A DNA stretch of 64,000 nucleotides from Mycobacterium interjectum (GTDB taxonomy: Bacteria; Actinomycetota; Actinomycetes; Mycobacteriales; Mycobacteriaceae): the NCBI RefSeq assembly GCF_900078675.2, contig NZ_LT546237.1, forward strand, positions 678,632 through 742,631, in the 5' to 3' direction. This document shows positions 1 through 8,890 of the stretch, piece after piece. The notes beneath the pieces were generated by a model, which was not told where the DNA came from, did not search any database, and saw nothing but the letters and a program-made list of their open reading frames with translations. Numbering within the stretch: the stretch's first letter is position 1; every line of letters starts with the position of its first letter. Made by a program: the position numbers and the translations under genes.

Positions 1-109
1 CTTTTCCGCGATCTCAGTGACCGATCCGCATCACGATTGCATCGACCGCATTGAACGGTCCGTGCCACACCGGCCACCACAACGCATGGCTGGGAATTAC
101 GTGAACACT

Positions 110-280
110 GGCGTATGGCATTGCATCACGCAGTCGAGCGGGTGGCGTATCAGGTTGCGCCCCAACTTGTCTGAGTCGGTGGCCAGTCCGCGCGGCCACT
201 GTCCGGAGCGGGAATTGAGTAGCCGCACCGGGGTGGCCACGCCGCTGGCGCCGACGGGCCCGCGAACCGAGGAGGCCATC
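110..280 (-). pseudogene. Internal fragment of a GMC oxidoreductase (remnant)
   Basis: Read on the minus strand, this stretch encodes a short peptide (ATPVRLLNSRSGQWPRGLA and onward) that matches the middle of the intact GMC oxidoreductase at 9925-11565 (ATPVLLLNSRSGDWPRGLA). The nucleotide similarity is clearest at about 142-257, against 10580-10700. No start codon, Rossmann motif or C-terminal GMC motif is present here, so it is a decayed piece. Where it ends to the left of 110 is uncertain, and it may continue outside the window. It is one of several GMC fragments in the locus. Confidence 0.7.
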
Positions 281-342
281 GCGAAACCGAAGGAGTCGGT
301 TTCTGCTCAACACGTGTTTAGCAACAGGTATCGTTTGTCTTC

Positions 343-1272
343 GTGATCGAACTGGATGGCGTAACCAAAACGTTCGACGGGACGATACAGGCCTTGCACG
401 ATGTGAGCTTTTTCGTTCCGACCGGGTCGGTATGCGCTCTGCTCGGTCATAACGGTGCTGGTAAGACGACAGCGATCAAGATCCTGTCCACGTTGCTGCG
501 GCCCACTTCCGGCCAAGCAGTTGTGGCTGGATGCGACGTCGTCAGGGAACCGGCAAAGGTACGGGCAAGCATCGGGAGCATCGGACAATTCGCGGCGCTC
601 GATTTTGAGCTCACCGGCCGCGAGAACATGGTGTTGTTCGGCCGGTTGCGCGGAATGCGGCGCAAACAAGCGCGGCTGCGGGCCGACGCTTTGATTGATC
701 AGTTCGACATGTCGCACGCCGCCGACCGGCAGGTGCGAACCTACTCGGGTGGCATGTTGCGCCGCATCGATATCGCCGCCGGACTGATGGTCACGCCGAA
801 GGTGATTTTCCTCGACGAGCCGACAACCGGGTTGGACCCGCGCAGTCGCCGCAACGTGTGGGGCCTGGTGTCGTCGCTGGCAGCTGAGGGCGTCACAATC
901 CTGCTCACGACGCAGTATCTCGAAGAAGCCGACGTGCTCAGCGATTCGATCGTCCTTTTGAGCAATGGTCGTATTGTCGCTGACGGGACCGCCGAAGACC
1001 TCAAGCGGCGCGTGGGGCCGGGCTACTGCACGGTGAGTCCGGTAAACCCGGCCGACCTCTCCAAGATCTTCGCCGCGGTCGCCGAGCTCGACGGTGCCGA
1101 AGCCGATTATGAGGCGAACACCGTATCGGTGCTCGCCCCCGATGGTGTCGCGACGCTCGGCGAGGTGTTTCGCCGGGTGGACCGGCTCGGCGTAGAGCTG
1201 GTCGACATAGCGCTGCGCAAGCCTTCCTTGGACGAAGCGTTCCTGCACCTCACGGAGAGCGTCACCACGTGA
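343..1272 (+). CDS. ABC transporter ATP-binding protein, DrrA-like
   Basis: This is the 309-residue nucleotide-binding subunit of a drug/lipid exporter of the daunorubicin-resistance (DrrA) type. Visible motifs are Walker A (GHNGAGKTT, residues 35-43), Q-loop Gln82, the ABC signature (YSGGM, 134-138) and Walker B (VIFLDE, 154-159). The H-loop position reads TTQYLEEAD, with Gln in place of the usual His, as is common in DrrA proteins. The GTG start at 343 gives an N-terminus (MIELDGVTKTF) normal for the family. The stop overlaps the next gene's GTG (GTGA), so the two permease genes that follow form one operon with it. In mycobacteria DrrABC systems sit in lipid loci such as PDIM and GPL, so export of a glycolipid made by this locus is a reasonable inference; the substrate is not shown by the sequence. 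Confidence 0.92.
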   Translation: MIELDGVTKTFDGTIQALHDVSFFVPTGSVCALLGHNGAGKTTAIKILSTLLRPTSGQAVVAGCDVVREPAKVRASIGSIGQFAALDFELTGRENMVLFGRLRGMRRKQARLRADALIDQFDMSHAADRQVRTYSGGMLRRIDIAAGLMVTPKVIFLDEPTTGLDPRSRRNVWGLVSSLAAEGVTILLTTQYLEEADVLSDSIVLLSNGRIVADGTAEDLKRRVGPGYCTVSPVNPADLSKIFAAVAELDGAEADYEANTVSVLAPDGVATLGEVFRRVDRLGVELVDIALRKPSLDEAFLHLTESVTT

Positions 1273-2030
1273 CCGCGCTTGCTGCTCTCACCGAGCGCAT
1301 GGTCCGCAACGCAATGCGCGACGATTTGCCGTTCGCGGTCCTGTCGCCCGGCGCCAACTTCGTCGTCTTCAACTTCATGCTGGGGAATTTGATCGACACC
1401 GGGGGAATGAGCTACCCCCAGTACGTCCTACCGATTGTGGTCATCCAGGTGATCTTCCTCGGCGCGCTGACGACCGTTGACCGTGCCGCCCAAGACGAGC
1501 GAACCGACTTCGCGGATCGGCTCCGCACGCTTCCCATGTCCACGTTGATACCGCTGATGGCTCGCATGTCGTATTGCCTCATCCGCGGCACTCTCGGCCT
1601 GCTTGCCGCGATCGCAGTCGGGTACGCGTTCGGCTTCCGATTGTTCGGCGGTTTCGCCTATGCCGCGGGTTTCGCCGTTCTGGTTCTCATGTTGACGCTG
1701 GCACTCTCGCTCGCTGCCGATGCAGCCGGGGTTCTTTCCGTGGCTTGGCGAGGTGGGATTGCAAGCAACGGAGCGCTCACTCAGTTGCTCCTGGTTCCCC
1801 AATTGCTGCTGGTCATGCTGTCCACCGGGATGGCGCCCGTCGATTCGTTTCCCAGCTGGCTGCATCCGTTCGTCCGCCACCAGCCTGTTTCGCAGGTGAC
1901 GCAAACCCTGCGTGGGTTCGCCTCCGGCCACGTCGTGGTCAGCAACCTGGCGGCCAGTTTGGCGTGGTGTCTTGGGCTGCTGGTGGTGTTCGGTGCACTC
2001 TCCGTGCGGATACAGAGGGGGCCGCAATGA
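1269..2030 (+). CDS. ABC-2 type permease, DrrB-like
   Basis: This 253-residue integral membrane protein of the ABC-2 family has about six hydrophobic segments and ends in a short basic tail. It starts at GTG 1269 inside the stop of the ATPase gene and ends in an ATGA overlap with the third gene, so the three genes are translationally coupled. The early region (NFVVFNFMLGNLIDT) and the segment around DRAAQDERTDFADRLRTLP resemble DrrB permeases, in which a cytoplasmic loop carries an E-x-x-x-F/L-x-x-R-L-x-x-LP pattern. It should pair with the third gene to form the membrane channel energised by the upstream ATPase. The transported molecule is unknown. Confidence 0.88.
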   Translation: MTALAALTERMVRNAMRDDLPFAVLSPGANFVVFNFMLGNLIDTGGMSYPQYVLPIVVIQVIFLGALTTVDRAAQDERTDFADRLRTLPMSTLIPLMARMSYCLIRGTLGLLAAIAVGYAFGFRLFGGFAYAAGFAVLVLMLTLALSLAADAAGVLSVAWRGGIASNGALTQLLLVPQLLLVMLSTGMAPVDSFPSWLHPFVRHQPVSQVTQTLRGFASGHVVVSNLAASLAWCLGLLVVFGALSVRIQRGPQ

Positions 2031-2818
2031 GCGCTGACCCACCGCTGCGGAGCTCACTGGCCGCCGAAAGTCTGGTGTTCGCAAGCCAGATGTTCGCCCG
2101 GTGGTGGCGCGAGCCGGCGGTGCTGATCCAGGCCCTTGTCTTCCCGACGTTTCTGCTGATCGCCTACAAACTGCTGGCGGGCAAGTCGATACTCAGGGTC
2201 ACCGGCACGGACAGTCTCTACGGCCTGGTGCCGATGTGTGCTGTGGCCGGTGCGATGTTCGGAGCGATTGCAGCCAGCCGCGGCCTGTCCTTCGAGCGCG
2301 ACAGCGGTCTGATCGGCCGACTGTGGGTGTTTCCCGTGCACCGGGCTAGCGCCCTGACCGGGCGGCTGCTTGCCGAAGCCGCCCGGACGCTGGTGAGTTC
2401 CGCGTTGATCGCAGCTGTCGGCGTTGGGCTCGGACTTCGCTTCGAAGGCGGCTGGCTGACCGTGATCCCGTTCATACTGGTGCCGGTGCTGGTGGTTGTC
2501 CCCTTTTCGATGGCGGTGATAGCAATCGCCGTGCGGGCCAAGAGCGGTGCCGTGCTCGTCTGGCTAGCGGTTCCGGCGACCGGCTCGGTCTTTTCCAGCT
2601 CGGGCGTTGTACCACTTCAGACGCTGCCATCGTGGATGCGGCAACAAATGCATCTGCAGCCGATGTGGCCGACGATTGAGTCCATGCGGGCACTTGCCCA
2701 GGGCAATCCCGCGTGGTGGCCGCTTTTGCTGACTGTGGTGTGGGCTCTGGGTCTGGCCGCAGTGATTGGACCGCTGGCCGTCCGTGGCTACCGCGCGGCA
2801 GCAGAATCCCCGCACTGA
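2027..2818 (+). CDS. ABC-2 type permease, DrrC-like
   Basis: This is the second membrane subunit of the exporter, 263 residues, with about six hydrophobic segments. The reading frame is open far upstream, but the ATG at 2027 overlaps the preceding stop (ATGA) and gives a typical cytoplasmic N-terminus (MSADPPLRSSLAAESLVFAS). It is therefore preferred over the longer in-frame start at 1574, which would overlap the previous gene by 450 bases. The loop SFERDSGLIGRLWVFPVHRAS has the same pattern as the loop in the neighbouring permease. A short 58-base gap separates this gene from a glycosyltransferase on the same strand, so exporter and glycosyltransferase are probably co-transcribed. Confidence 0.88.
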   Translation: MSADPPLRSSLAAESLVFASQMFARWWREPAVLIQALVFPTFLLIAYKLLAGKSILRVTGTDSLYGLVPMCAVAGAMFGAIAASRGLSFERDSGLIGRLWVFPVHRASALTGRLLAEAARTLVSSALIAAVGVGLGLRFEGGWLTVIPFILVPVLVVVPFSMAVIAIAVRAKSGAVLVWLAVPATGSVFSSSGVVPLQTLPSWMRQQMHLQPMWPTIESMRALAQGNPAWWPLLLTVVWALGLAAVIGPLAVRGYRAAAESPH

Positions 2819-2876
2819 CACTTCCGCTAAGCGCCATCATCCAGGGCGCAGACGACAACCGAAAGGCTGTTTCGCG

Positions 2877-4124
2877 ATGAAAGTTGTGCTGGCGTGTTAT
2901 GGGACTCGCGGCGATGTCGAGCCCTGTGTTGCACTCGGCCGTGAGCTGCTGCGCAGAGGACACGATGTTCGCATAGCCGTCACTCCCGATCTGGTTGGCT
3001 TCGCCGAGGCGGCTGGGCTTGCGGCGGTCGCTTTCGGACCGGATTTCGAATCCTTCAACGACACGCAACGCAAGCTGTTGCCCGCGAAGGATTTCCGCAT
3101 CCTCTTGAACATCCCGCGCCTTATCAGGTTATCGTTCCAAGCTCAGGCGCTCCTTACGCAGACCTGGAGACAGACGAGCGCGACGCTAACACCCCTAGTG
3201 GAGGGGGCCGACGTACTAGTCAACCATCAGCATCTCGAGGAATCCGCTCTCAACATTGCGGAGTATTACGGGATTCCGTTGGCCACGGTGCATGTCACCC
3301 CGAGGCGGGCCAACCGCCAGGTGCGCTCCGCCACTGCGTTAAACGAGTGGCGACATTACCGAGGAATGTTTAAGAAGATCGACAATGCGCAGCGCCGTGA
3401 ACTTGGCTTACCGAAGGCAACAACTCCGTCGGGGTGGCGGATCACAAAACGCGGCTCGCTGGAAATCCAGGCTTACGATGAAGCGGGCTTTCCCGGGCTG
3501 GCAGCCGAATGGGCGAAATTCGCTGGCCAACGGCCCTTTGTCGGCACCCTGACGCTGGCGTTGGCGACGGAGGCCGATGACGCGGTCGCTAAATGGATTG
3601 CCGGGGGGACACCGCCGATTTACTTCGGGTTTGGTGGTACACCGGTGCAATCGCCGGCCGGCACGATCGCCATGATCGCCGCGGCCTGCAAGCAGTTAGG
3701 CGAGCGGGCGCTGATATGCGCCGCGGCATCTGACTTCAGCAACGTCCCCCAGTTCGATCACGTCAAGGTGGTGAGCGAGATGAGTTTCGAAGCCATCTTT
3801 CCCCTCTGCCGCGCGCTCGTCCACCAGGGCGGCTCGAGCACCACGCCCATCGGCCTACGCGCCGGGGTTCCCACATTGATCCTTTGGACGTGGTCCGATC
3901 AGGCCCTTTGGGGAACTCAGATCACCCGACTCAAGGCAGGCGCCGCCCAGCCCTTTTCGACCGCCACCGCGGAATCGCTGGTCGCGGACCTGCGCCAGAT
4001 CCTTGCCCCGGAATACGCCGCCCGGGCCCGTGAGCTCTCCACGCGGATGACGAAACCGACTGAAAGCGTTGCCAACGCCGCCGATCTATTGGAAAAGTAC
4101 GTGGGTTCAAAATGTTCCATTTAG
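2877..4124 (+). CDS. GT1-family glycosyltransferase, GtfA/GtfB-like (copy 1, divergent)
   Basis: This is a 415-residue GT1 (UDP-glucuronosyl/UDP-glucosyltransferase superfamily) enzyme like those that glycosylate mycobacterial GPLs. The start at ATG 2877 gives MKVVLACYGTRGDVEP, the same N-terminus as the three paralogues in this window. The C-terminal donor-binding region lies around RALVHQGGSSTTPIGLRAG. Here the family motif HHGGxGT is altered to HQGGSST, and a stretch of roughly ten residues present in the paralogues before the AQRRELGLPKAT segment is missing. The acceptor or activity may therefore differ from the other copies. It follows the DrrABC-like genes by 58 bases and is followed by a strong hairpin. 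Expected location is the cytoplasmic face of the membrane, transferring a (deoxy)sugar to a lipopeptide or lipid acceptor; the sugar is unknown. Confidence 0.9.
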   Translation: MKVVLACYGTRGDVEPCVALGRELLRRGHDVRIAVTPDLVGFAEAAGLAAVAFGPDFESFNDTQRKLLPAKDFRILLNIPRLIRLSFQAQALLTQTWRQTSATLTPLVEGADVLVNHQHLEESALNIAEYYGIPLATVHVTPRRANRQVRSATALNEWRHYRGMFKKIDNAQRRELGLPKATTPSGWRITKRGSLEIQAYDEAGFPGLAAEWAKFAGQRPFVGTLTLALATEADDAVAKWIAGGTPPIYFGFGGTPVQSPAGTIAMIAAACKQLGERALICAAASDFSNVPQFDHVKVVSEMSFEAIFPLCRALVHQGGSSTTPIGLRAGVPTLILWTWSDQALWGTQITRLKAGAAQPFSTATAESLVADLRQILAPEYAARARELSTRMTKPTESVANAADLLEKYVGSKCSI

Positions 4125-4133
4125 TTGTCGGAG

Positions 4134-4158
4134 GGGGCCGATCGGGACGATCGGCCCC
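4134..4158 (+). terminator. Perfect hairpin after the ABC exporter/glycosyltransferase operon
   Basis: An 11-bp perfect GC-rich stem (GGGGCCGATCG paired with CGATCGGCCCC) with a GGA loop begins 10 bases after the glycosyltransferase stop codon. No U-tract follows, as is usual for mycobacterial intrinsic terminators. It most likely ends the transcript that starts with the ABC genes. Confidence 0.75.
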
Positions 4159-4641
4159 GCGCGTACGAGTCGATCTTCTTCAGATCCATGATGTCAGCCA
4201 TGTTGCACCGCAATGCTTTCGCAATTGTAGCGGGCGAAGCGCTACACGTGGGCCGGCGGTGTTTGTGCGCACCAGATTAGCTGCGTCAAAAGTTGAGGAA
4301 AATTTGGCACGACCTGGCTTACCGTTCGTCGCGATGAGTTTTGCTAGTGACGGTATTTTTTCAGTGCCCCTCCGGCATGCTGTTGCCATGGACAACACTC
4401 GACGTATCGCCGCAATGCGTGCCTGTGGACCCGGTCGCTTCCGTTCGGTAGCGGCGCAGATCGATCCATACCGTGCCGCCAACCGCGTCGAGGGCCCGGT
4501 ATTCAGTGCCGCAACAGCTACCCAGAATCTTGAAACCGATTTCGAGCACCGAGGCCGACAGTCCCGAGTTAGCCTGCCGCCGGACCATCTTGTGGCGCAG
4601 CAGCGCGTGCCGGTACTACAGGCCGCATCGAGGTCAAAGTA
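4159..4641. other. Intergenic stretch with no supported gene
   Basis: About 480 bases lie between the hairpin and the sulfotransferase gene. Both strands have open frames (for example an in-frame plus-strand run beginning near ATG 4388), but none encodes a recognisable domain or has a convincing ribosome binding site. The sequence is less GC-rich in its first half. It may hold the promoter of the sulfotransferase gene and decayed DNA. I recognise no homology to other parts of the window. Confidence 0.5.
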
Positions 4642-5673
4642 GTGGCCGAGAACGTACCCGTCCCGGAGGGCGGAACTGCGGACCGCCCCATCGTTTTGTT
4701 CGTTTTGGGCATGCAGCGGTCCGGAACGTCGGCGCTTACGCGAGTTCTCTCGCTGTGCGGTGGGACGCTCCCGGCCGCGCTGTTGGGCGCCAACGCCAAC
4801 AATCGGCCTGGGTTTTGGGAGCCGCGCGCAGCCTTGGACATCGACGAGGCAATCCTGCGTCGCAAGGGCAGCGGCCCCTATGACCCGTCGCTGCGCTTGC
4901 AGGAGGAAGGTGCGTTCGAAGCGGAAGAAAAGGCCACCTGCGTCGCTGAAATCGGTGAGTTTTTCGCCACGCTGCCGGCGGCGCAGCTCGTAATCATTAA
5001 GGAACCGAGGATAACGACCCTTTTCGACATGTGGTGCGAGGCGGCGCGTCTTGCCGGATTCGACGTAGTGGCTGTGATTGCAGTGCGCCATCCCCAGGAG
5101 GTCGCCGCATCGCTTGCGGCGGTCAATCAAGCCTCAGCGGAGCTGGCGAGTGCCTTGTGGCTGAAATACAATCTGTTGGCCGAAAAAGACTCGCGCGGCG
5201 TGCCGCGCGTATTCGTCGACTATGCCAATCTCCTTGACGACTGGCGCCGCGAAATAAAGCGAATCTCTTCCGCGCTCGCAATCGATCTGGACGTCCAGGA
5301 CGAGGAGGCGATCGACGAGTTCCTATCAGAGGACTCTCGGCATCATCGACATTGCGGCCCAGCGACAGACCTCTTCGGCACAGACTGGATATCCACAGTT
5401 TATGCAGCGCTTCGCGGGGCCGCTCGTGACGAGCCTTGGGATAAGGCTGTGGTGGAACGCGTGTTCGATGCATATCGGGTCAGTGAACGTGTTTTCCGGA
5501 CGGCATTCGAGAATTTCCGAGAGGACTTCCGTGAAAACGTGCTCCCTCCTCGCGGCGTGCTCCTACATATCTTCCGACGTATTGCGCTTAGAGTCGAAAT
5601 CCACCGCCGCAGCCGTCTCATGCTGAGCGTTGAGGTGCGCCGCCTCGGCCCATCGCTGACATCGCGCGCTTAA
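4642..5673 (+). CDS. Sulfotransferase-family protein
   Basis: This 343-residue protein has the P-loop-like 5'-phosphosulfate binding motif of PAPS-dependent sulfotransferases near the N-terminus (GMQRSGTSALTRVL, Gly23 onward). A second conserved patch (VIAVRHPQEVAASL, about residues 130-145) matches the 3'-phosphate binding region, RxP followed by Ser. The family transfers sulfate from PAPS to hydroxyls of carbohydrates or lipids. In mycobacteria, sulfotransferases modify trehalose lipids and GPLs. The GTG at 4642 is used because no better upstream start or ribosome binding site is apparent. The C-terminal third is charged and less conserved. Sulfation of a sugar on the lipid product is the simplest role here, but some family members with this N-terminal motif have unproven substrates. 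Confidence 0.82.
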   Translation: MAENVPVPEGGTADRPIVLFVLGMQRSGTSALTRVLSLCGGTLPAALLGANANNRPGFWEPRAALDIDEAILRRKGSGPYDPSLRLQEEGAFEAEEKATCVAEIGEFFATLPAAQLVIIKEPRITTLFDMWCEAARLAGFDVVAVIAVRHPQEVAASLAAVNQASAELASALWLKYNLLAEKDSRGVPRVFVDYANLLDDWRREIKRISSALAIDLDVQDEEAIDEFLSEDSRHHRHCGPATDLFGTDWISTVYAALRGAARDEPWDKAVVERVFDAYRVSERVFRTAFENFREDFRENVLPPRGVLLHIFRRIALRVEIHRRSRLMLSVEVRRLGPSLTSRA

Positions 5674-5993
5674 ATGCGGGCAATCCGTTTGCTATTGGGG
5701 TCGCAAAGCCTTGCCCGACAGAGCTGGCTCGATTGCCGACGAACATGGCGATCGGCTGGCTATACCGCGGCGGGATCCCGTTGTTGCGACCCATCTTGCG
5801 TAGTAACACAGCTCGGCCGCGTAGCGGAGTCCCGCGCTTTCGGGGCCGGTCGGTTTCGACGAACGCCGCGGCGGGAGGGAACCAACGATGACCGATCAGC
5901 CAATCCAATGGTCCAACGCCGCGCCGATAATGGAGAACCGGTAATAATGATCGGTGCCTGTGCCCACGACAACTGAGAGGGTAAAAGCCGGCG
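5674..5993. other. Intergenic stretch upstream of glycosyltransferase copy 2
   Basis: These 320 bases contain no gene I can support. The last part (about 5945-5993) resembles the upstream region of glycosyltransferase copy 1, sharing an ACGACAAC block followed by a purine-rich run before the ATG. This suggests the glycosyltransferase genes were duplicated together with their leaders. Confidence 0.45.
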
Positions 5994-7283
5994 ATGAAAT
6001 TTGTGGTCGCATGCTATGGAAGTCGCGGTGATGTCGAGCCCTCCGTCGCTGTCGGTCGTGAGCTGCAGCGGCGAGGGCACGACGTGCATATGGCCGTTTC
6101 GCCCAACCTGGTCGCCTTCACCGAGGAGGCGGGGCTCACGGCGGTCGCCTACGGCCTGGACACGCAGGCCCTCTTGGACGCTCAGCGCAACTACTGGACA
6201 TGTCGCTTCCGCACTCCCTGGAATATCAAAGAGCTGAACAGGTTGCAGCGCGAAAATCTGGAGATCAGTGCCCAATGCTGGCGGGAGATGGGCACGACAC
6301 TCACCTCGCTGGCGGACGGGGCCGACCTGTTGTTCACCGGCCTGACCTTCGAGCAGCCCGCCGCCAACGTCGCCGAGTACTACGACATTCCGCTGGCCAC
6401 GTTGGATTACTACCCGATCCGGGCCAATGGGCAGCTCCTGCCGTTCTTGCCGTCGCCGTTGATCCGCCGCGCATGGATGATCGGCGAATGGATGAACTGG
6501 CGCGCGATGAAGAAGACCGAGGACGCCCAGCGCCGGGAACTGGGCCTACCGAAGGCCACGCGTCCGACGTCGCGACGGATCACCGAACGCGGTTCACTGC
6601 AAATTCAGGCCTACGACGAGTTGTGGTTTCCCGGACTCGCCGCCGAGTGGGCGAAATTCGATGGCCAGAGGCCCTTCGTGGGCACCCTGACGATGGAGTC
6701 GCCGACGGATGCCGACGAGGATGTCGCGTCGTGGATCGCCGCCGGCACACCGCCGATCTTTTTTGGTTTTGGCACCATCCCCATCGCATCTCCGGCCGAA
6801 ACGCTTGCCATGATCGGCGCCGCCTGCGCGGAGGTAGGCGAGCGGGCGCTGGTCTGCGCCGGGTCGAGTGACTTCAGCGACGCCCCCGGTTTCGAGCACG
6901 TCAAGGTGGTGAGCACTGTCAATTACGCGACGACCTTCCCCGCCTGCCGCGCGGTCGTGCACCACGGTGGCGCGGGTACCTTGGCCGCGGGACTGCGCGC
7001 CGGAGTCCCGACGTTAATCCTCTGGACGCTGCCCGATCAGATTATTTGGGGAGCTCAGCTCAAACGACTCAAGGTTGGCTCCGCGCGGCGTTTTTCGTCC
7101 ATTACCCGCAAATCGCTGGTCGCAGAACTCCGCACCATCCTGGCCCCCCAATACCTCACTCGGGCCCGCGAGATCGCCACTCGGATGAGCAGACCCGCCG
7201 AAAGCGCTGCAGCCGCAGCCGATTTCCTCGAAAAATTTGCCCGCCAACCAACCGTCAGCCGATCGGTGAAGCCAGGTTATTGA
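5994..7283 (+). CDS. GT1-family glycosyltransferase, GtfA/GtfB-like (copy 2)
   Basis: This 429-residue GT1 enzyme starts MKFVVACYGSRGDVEP at ATG 5994, with a purine-rich GAGAGGG stretch upstream. It has the full donor-site motif (VVHHGGAGT, followed by LAAGLRAGVPTLILWTLPDQ). It shares with the other copies the segment DAQRRELGLPKAT and the C-terminal repeat-like tail rich in RAREIATRMS. The family includes the GPL glycosyltransferases of M. avium and M. smegmatis and Rv1524/Rv1526c of M. tuberculosis. It probably adds a deoxyhexose to a lipopeptide or to a preceding sugar. It converges with the GT4 gene that follows, with a hairpin in the 93-base gap. Confidence 0.93.
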   Translation: MKFVVACYGSRGDVEPSVAVGRELQRRGHDVHMAVSPNLVAFTEEAGLTAVAYGLDTQALLDAQRNYWTCRFRTPWNIKELNRLQRENLEISAQCWREMGTTLTSLADGADLLFTGLTFEQPAANVAEYYDIPLATLDYYPIRANGQLLPFLPSPLIRRAWMIGEWMNWRAMKKTEDAQRRELGLPKATRPTSRRITERGSLQIQAYDELWFPGLAAEWAKFDGQRPFVGTLTMESPTDADEDVASWIAAGTPPIFFGFGTIPIASPAETLAMIGAACAEVGERALVCAGSSDFSDAPGFEHVKVVSTVNYATTFPACRAVVHHGGAGTLAAGLRAGVPTLILWTLPDQIIWGAQLKRLKVGSARRFSSITRKSLVAELRTILAPQYLTRAREIATRMSRPAESAAAAADFLEKFARQPTVSRSVKPGY

Positions 7284-7337
7284 GCTGAAGGCCATTTCCG
7301 TTCTGCCGCAACGCCTATCCGCCTCTGCTGGACGACG

Positions 7338-7356
7338 CTGTCATCATTGATGACAG
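7338..7356. terminator. Hairpin between convergent glycosyltransferase genes
   Basis: An 8-bp perfect stem (CTGTCATC/GATGACAG) with a three-base loop lies between the stops of the GT1 gene ending at 7283 and the GT4 gene ending at 7377. Its position suggests a bidirectional terminator. No U-tract is present. Confidence 0.55.
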
Positions 7357-7376
7357 AGCCATCTGAGGCACGCGCT

Positions 7377-8681
7377 TCAACGAAGGCCAAGGACAGTCGC
7401 GAGTTCATTGTCGTGACGGTTGCGTTCGAAGCGCTGCGCGGTTTCCACCGCACCAACAGCGAGGCGTCGCCGCAGGTCCTCGTCCGACTCGAGCAACATC
7501 AGGTTGGCCGCAAGCGCTTTCGCGTCCCGGGCCGCGCTCAGCAGCCCGTTGACGCCTGGGTCGATGATCTCCAGCGTGCCCCCCGCGTTCGTCCCGCACA
7601 CCGGCAATCCTGCTCTCATCGCCTCCACGGTGACGCGTCCGAAAGCCTCGCAGTCGCTGCACATGAGGCCGACATGGGCAGCGGCCCAGTAAGATCCGAC
7701 GTCGTCGGTGGGTCCGTAAATGTTCACCAGGTCGGCGATGCCCAGAGTTCGTGCAAGCTTTCGCACTGGTTCAGGATCGCCCGGGCCGACTAGCGTCAAC
7801 TCGAGCTCGACACCGGCCTTTCGGGCAATGGCAACAGCCTCGACTGCAACGTGTTGCCCCTTGGACTGAAAGAAATGACCGACAAGCACCACTCGCATGC
7901 GCTCGCCCGGGTGCCGCTCCGGTGGCGTGCCGAGCGGGGTGTCGACGACCGGGTAGATTACGTGTGTCTTCATGTGTGGATCTTGCGCGAGCAGAGCCCT
8001 TTCCACTGCCTGCGAATTGCAGATCACCGCTTCTGACAGCCGGCCAATCAGGCGGATGGTTCGACGGTCGCCGAACAGGAACCGAAACCAATGGTCGTCT
8101 CGGCCGAACTCGTGGACCATCCAGTAGTGCGGGATGCCGAGCAGCTTGGCAGCGACAGCGTGCGAAGGGATAACCATCGTGTTGCTGAGCACCATCTTCG
8201 GCCGCAGTCGAACAAGTAGCAGCAATGCTCGCAGGATCCCTGGAACGAGAAGCGCGGCAACCACCACGTCGGCGAGTGGTACGAGAAGCGCGCCGACGAG
8301 CGCCTCTGCGAGTGGCGAGCTGATGCGTTCTCGCCACTGTTCGAGATAAGCCCACGAGGGTACCCAGGCAGTCTCGGTCCGGATACCGTATCCAGCGCAC
8401 TCCGCTGCGAGGCTTCCCTTTCGCGGGTAAACGCCGACAAGATCAAGGTCGGGCTGCTGTTTCTGGAGCGCCAGGACGAAGTCACAAAAAGAGAGCGCGC
8501 CGCCGCCGCCCAAATCAGCTACGTTTGAGACCACCAACGCTCGGGGGACTGTGCGCCCTCTGCGTAGAGCTTGGATTGCCCGAAGCCGGGATCCCGCGCG
8601 GCGCAAGGGTTCAGCAGCAACCATTGCCAGAGTGTATGCCCACAGTAGTGCCGACACACGAAGCATCGGACCGATTCCCAT
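7377..8681 (-). CDS. GT4-family (group 1) glycosyltransferase
   Basis: This 434-residue retaining glycosyltransferase has a GT-B fold. The N-terminal half begins with a hydrophobic segment (about residues 8-25), then ALVVSNVADLGGGGALSFCDFVLAL, which is the glycine-rich acceptor-domain loop. The C-terminal half carries MRVVLVGHFFQSKGQHVAVEA and the E-x7-E donor-sugar motif (SDCEAFGRVTVEAMRAG), followed by NAGGTLEII, the usual GT4 pattern. The N-terminal hydrophobic segment suggests membrane association. GT4 enzymes use nucleotide sugars to extend glycan chains; the sugar cannot be read from the sequence. It is divergent from the oxidoreductase gene at 8891, and both are likely to work on the same oligosaccharide. 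Confidence 0.9.
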   Translation of the reverse strand: MGIGPMLRVSALLWAYTLAMVAAEPLRRAGSRLRAIQALRRGRTVPRALVVSNVADLGGGGALSFCDFVLALQKQQPDLDLVGVYPRKGSLAAECAGYGIRTETAWVPSWAYLEQWRERISSPLAEALVGALLVPLADVVVAALLVPGILRALLLLVRLRPKMVLSNTMVIPSHAVAAKLLGIPHYWMVHEFGRDDHWFRFLFGDRRTIRLIGRLSEAVICNSQAVERALLAQDPHMKTHVIYPVVDTPLGTPPERHPGERMRVVLVGHFFQSKGQHVAVEAVAIARKAGVELELTLVGPGDPEPVRKLARTLGIADLVNIYGPTDDVGSYWAAAHVGLMCSDCEAFGRVTVEAMRAGLPVCGTNAGGTLEIIDPGVNGLLSAARDAKALAANLMLLESDEDLRRRLAVGAVETAQRFERNRHDNELATVLGLR

Positions 8682-8877
8682 TCGACGTTCTTACCGGAGA
8701 GTCGATTAATCGTGCCAGCCGGAGGACATACCGGCCGCTCGATCCAGGTGTGAAGTCCAGAACCGAACCGTTTTCGACGAACTGCAAAGCGGAGTGCAAT
8801 GTTTACTTGACGGACTGAGGCATTGTGACAGTCGGTTCAATTGCTCGATCTCTGCGAGTGATGCTGGAATGAGGTGC

Positions 8878-8890
8878 TAGCATCCGATCC
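8878..8890 (+). promoter_or_regulatory. Possible -10 element giving a leaderless transcript
   Basis: TAGCAT at 8878-8883 lies 7 bases before the GTG start at 8891. If it is a -10 hexamer, transcription would begin at or next to the start codon. Leaderless mRNAs with GTG or ATG starts are common in mycobacteria, and no ribosome binding site is visible upstream of this GTG. No clear -35 element is present. Confidence 0.35.

Noticed and set aside
307-1248. Long minus-strand ORF opposite the ABC ATPase gene
   Set aside because: It is the antisense shadow of a clear ATPase with all ABC motifs. Similar long shadows oppose the PKS, NRPS and acyltransferase genes.
4112-4642. 176-residue plus-strand ORF between glycosyltransferase 1 and the sulfotransferase
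   Set aside because: It overlaps the terminator hairpin, has no ribosome binding site, shows no known motif and has a composition typical of chance frames in GC-rich DNA.
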